Part shown: positions 62,238 through 64,000 of the stretch, in pieces
Layout: every line of letters starts with the position of its first letter
How positions within the stretch are numbered: position 1 is the first letter of the stretch
Assembly (NCBI RefSeq): GCF_024609785.1
Contig: NZ_JANHJQ010000023.1
Span: 1-64,000 of the forward strand
Source: Pseudalkalibacillus decolorationis
Lineage (GTDB): Bacteria > Bacillota > Bacilli > Bacillales > Fictibacillaceae
Direction of reading: 5' to 3'
Length of the DNA: 64,000 nucleotides
Notes under the pieces: generated by a model
Database searches by the model: none
Told to the model about the DNA's origin: nothing
What the model saw: the letters and a program-made list of their open reading frames with translations, nothing else
Position numbers and translations under genes: made by a program

Positions 62238-62798
62238 TCATAGATTTTGGTAAATATTAACAATTATTCGAGTCACGGGTTGAGCTCCATCACTGTTTTT
62301 AATTTCAAATAAGTGATCTGCCTCGCCATCTATTGGTGCTTTTACGTCACTTTTAAGGGACCCCACTTGTTGACGATTAAGCACTTCCTCAAAAGTAGAA
62401 GCACTCCTAAATATTGTTGTACTTCGATGACTGTTAACAACTCGCCCTTGAAGAATATGTTCTGGAATATCAAAATTAACAAGAATACTGATAAATCCTT
62501 TATTATGAAAATGTGAAAGCAGATCCAAACGGTATTTACGAGAGCGATTTGAGTTGCAAAGTATGAGATGTAAATTGGTCCGATTAACAGCATAATCAAC
62601 AATTGTTTGGGTGATGGCGTACTTGATAGTATTAGGCCCTTGTTTTGGTAGTAAGGTTTTGTAAAAGGTGTTGATAAATTCTGCATGGTTATCTTGGTCA
62701 ATTACAAGTGAGTTGTTCAACTGCTGTTCTAAAGATTTAGCAAATATAGTTTTCCCGCTATGGGTTTTACCAACTGTAATAATCACTAACCTTTTCAT
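62238..62798 (-). CDS. P-loop kinase (AAA_33/zeta-like)
   Basis: The 186-aa protein has Walker A GKTHSGKT (10-17), SLVIDQDNHAEFINTFYKTL, LHLILCNSNRSRKYRLDLL and a plausible lid Arg region (GRVVNSHRSTTIFR). It resembles small kinases that phosphorylate nucleosides, aminoglycosides or cell-wall sugars; the substrate is unknown. It is the intact partner of the decayed copy at 61063-61457. The downstream DNA (62127-62237) matches the other copy as well. Confidence 0.82.
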   Translation of the reverse strand: MKRLVIITVGKTHSGKTIFAKSLEQQLNNSLVIDQDNHAEFINTFYKTLLPKQGPNTIKYAITQTIVDYAVNRTNLHLILCNSNRSRKYRLDLLSHFHNKGFISILVNFDIPEHILQGRVVNSHRSTTIFRSASTFEEVLNRQQVGSLKSDVKAPIDGEADHLFEIKNSDGAQPVTRIIVNIYQNL

Positions 62799-62821
62799 TA
62801 GTATAATTCCATTATTAAAAC

Positions 62822-63262
62822 TTATGGTTTTAATTTTTCTTGTTCAACATATTCCCAAAGTCCTAACTGTCCTTTAGCAGATATTGGCTTGATCTGTATT
62901 ACATCCTGTAGTTCCCAAGCAAATCTTCCCTCACTAAAATTTCCAAATGTATATTCATCGGCACTTACCATTTTTCCATTATCTAATAAAGAGCCTGTAC
63001 CCATATCTTCAGCAACATTTAAACAATCCGACAAGTTAGATGTTGCTATAATGCCACCTACTGGAAGATTATTTTCAGTAAATCCATGCTTTTTTAATAT
63101 AGAGCGAAAAGGTTCTATCCTACAAATCTTTTTGTCTATCTTTTTGCTTGCATGAATAGCCAATTCTCCACGATGTTTTGTCCTCCAAGACCTCGTTTCA
63201 AACCGCTTCTCACCAATACTAATGAGAGTAGCCCACGGCTGTATGATTGAAAGCACTTTCAT
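62822..63262 (-). CDS. ASCH-domain protein
   Basis: The 146-aa protein has the ASCH pattern: SIIQPWATLISIGEKRFETRSW, GELAIHASK and GLWEY at the end. ASCH domains are RNA-binding-like; some cleave N4-acetylcytidine. ATG 63262, with a gap of 23 bp to the P-loop gene, so the two may be co-transcribed. Complete for its family. Confidence 0.88.
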   Translation of the reverse strand: MKVLSIIQPWATLISIGEKRFETRSWRTKHRGELAIHASKKIDKKICRIEPFRSILKKHGFTENNLPVGGIIATSNLSDCLNVAEDMGTGSLLDNGKMVSADEYTFGNFSEGRFAWELQDVIQIKPISAKGQLGLWEYVEQEKLKP

Positions 63263-63269
63263 TTCTCAC

Positions 63270-63646
63270 TCACCTTTCCAACTCAATATATTCTCTTAAC
63301 AATTTCCACCGGTTTTCTTCTTTTCTCCACACGAACATACATTGAGCGGAAAAAGGTTCTCCATTAATTACATTGGTTTCCCTTCCTAAAACTACGCATT
63401 CCACTCCGTTTTTTCGTTTCGTAATCGAAACAGGTTCAAACGTTTTTTCCGCATTATCCATCTGCTTAATACATTACTAAGATCATAGTCATAATAATAC
63501 GGGTCAGGCTTCTCAATGCTAGAATGTGCCCAATATCCTACAAATTTTTCAGACATATGAGCCCTGATCCCGTCACCATTTTTGCTGACAAAACCTTTAT
63601 TCCAAGCCTTAAAATAATCATTCAATACTTCTTGTATACCATTCAT
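63270..63646 (-). pseudogene. NTF2/SnoaL-like protein, frameshifted
   Basis: ATG 63646 (GGAGG 8 nt upstream) opens MNGIQEVLNDYFKAWNKGFV, which runs to DPYYYDYDLSNVL and then goes off frame. The natural continuation MDNAEKTFEPVSITKRKNGV to WKLLREYIELER lies in the next frame and ends at 63270. One base is missing or extra near 63460-63467. Rejoined, it would be about 125 aa, the right size for the family. Confidence 0.7.
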
Positions 63647-63666
63647 TTTCCATGCCTCCACATCAT

Positions 63667-63870
63667 TCAATTTCTCTTTACAATTAATCTAGTCAGTAGG
63701 TAATAAACAGGAATCAAAATTATTATGTAGATGCCAAAATTAAACAAGAACAACCATAAATTAAAATCACTTTCGAATAAACTGTAATCCAAATTGATCA
63801 TTTTATAAACAAGCTCTGATAAGGCGTTTGCGATAAACATGGAAATAACCAAAACTAAAAACTCCCTCAA
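63667..63870 (-). CDS. small membrane protein, unknown
   Basis: The 67-aa protein begins at TTG 63870, after GAGGTG, and has two hydrophobic segments (FLVLVISMFIANAL and LWLFLFNFGIYIIILIPVYYLL) and a short basic tail. I do not recognise it. It is followed by the NTF2-like gene on the same strand. The final 130 bp of the window hold no gene. Confidence 0.6.
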   Translation of the reverse strand: MREFLVLVISMFIANALSELVYKMINLDYSLFESDFNLWLFLFNFGIYIIILIPVYYLLTRLIVKRN

Positions 63871-64000
63871 ATAAGCACCTCACTTACTCAGCCATTTTGG
63901 CCAAATTATGTTTCGACCATCTTCTATATGTTCCATAGATTGATGACATTTCCTTTTAATGGTATAAAGGTATTAGAAAATTATAATTATTTTTAGGGGT

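Overview
The window looks like a chromosomal segment of a low-GC, endospore-former-type Firmicute of the Bacillaceae. The clearest marker is a tRNA-Trp T-box leader followed by an anti-TRAP (rtpA) gene, a pair known from Bacillus. AGGAGG-type ribosome sites, sigma-A promoters of the TTGACA-17-TATATT kind, a CcpA cre-like site and Bacillus-style interspersed repeats agree with this. The species cannot be named from the sequence alone.

Region 1 (1-2.1 kb) is a scarred edge: an orphan TnpB gene running off the window, a small unrecognised ORF and a decayed ABC ATPase. Region 2 (2.1-11.6 kb) is one leftward operon. It encodes a 48-aa small protein, a Na+/solute symporter, ETF alpha and beta, a membrane Fe-S quinone reductase split into two genes, a dimethylglycine/N-methylproline-demethylase-like flavoenzyme and a sigma-54 activator. 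It starts at a textbook -24/-12 promoter with a perfect 20-bp-arm palindrome upstream. Region 3 (11.8-15.3 kb) has an NhaC antiporter, an orphan PqqB-like protein and purU.

Region 4 (15.8-32.8 kb) is the most interesting. It holds a two-component flavin monooxygenase with its own FAD synthetase, RidA, DUF1028, M20 amidohydrolase, aspartase, two permeases, a YtcJ-type amidohydrolase, a class III aminotransferase and an aldehyde dehydrogenase. Three promoters in this stretch carry the same operator at exactly the same distance from the -10 box, so the genes form one regulon. A divergent regulator with a degenerate GGDEF-like domain is the likely controller. The set fits breakdown of a nitrogen heterocycle (for example an imidazole or pyrimidine) to aspartate and then fumarate; the substrate is inferred, not shown.

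Region 5 (33-35.7 kb) is a CaiB-type CoA-transferase plus acyl-CoA dehydrogenase behind a structured leader with an intrinsic terminator. Region 6 (36-48.4 kb) holds a Rieske oxygenase, amino-acid permease, Glu/Leu-type dehydrogenase, aldehyde dehydrogenase, TPP-dependent 2-oxo-acid enzyme, DUF3311/symporter pair and 2-hydroxyacid dehydrogenase, headed by a second perfect sigma-54 promoter and a PrpR-like activator. Region 7 (48.6-64 kb) is mixed: rtpA with its T-box, aldo/keto reductase, NUDIX, cupin, hydrolases, mqo, DinB, a LacI regulator and many truncated, frameshifted or duplicated small genes, with interspersed and tandem repeats.

Throughout, the theme is catabolism of nitrogenous compounds: N-demethylation with electrons sent to the quinone pool by ETF, formate handling by PurU, and amino/2-oxo/hydroxy acid conversion feeding fumarate, malate and the TCA cycle.
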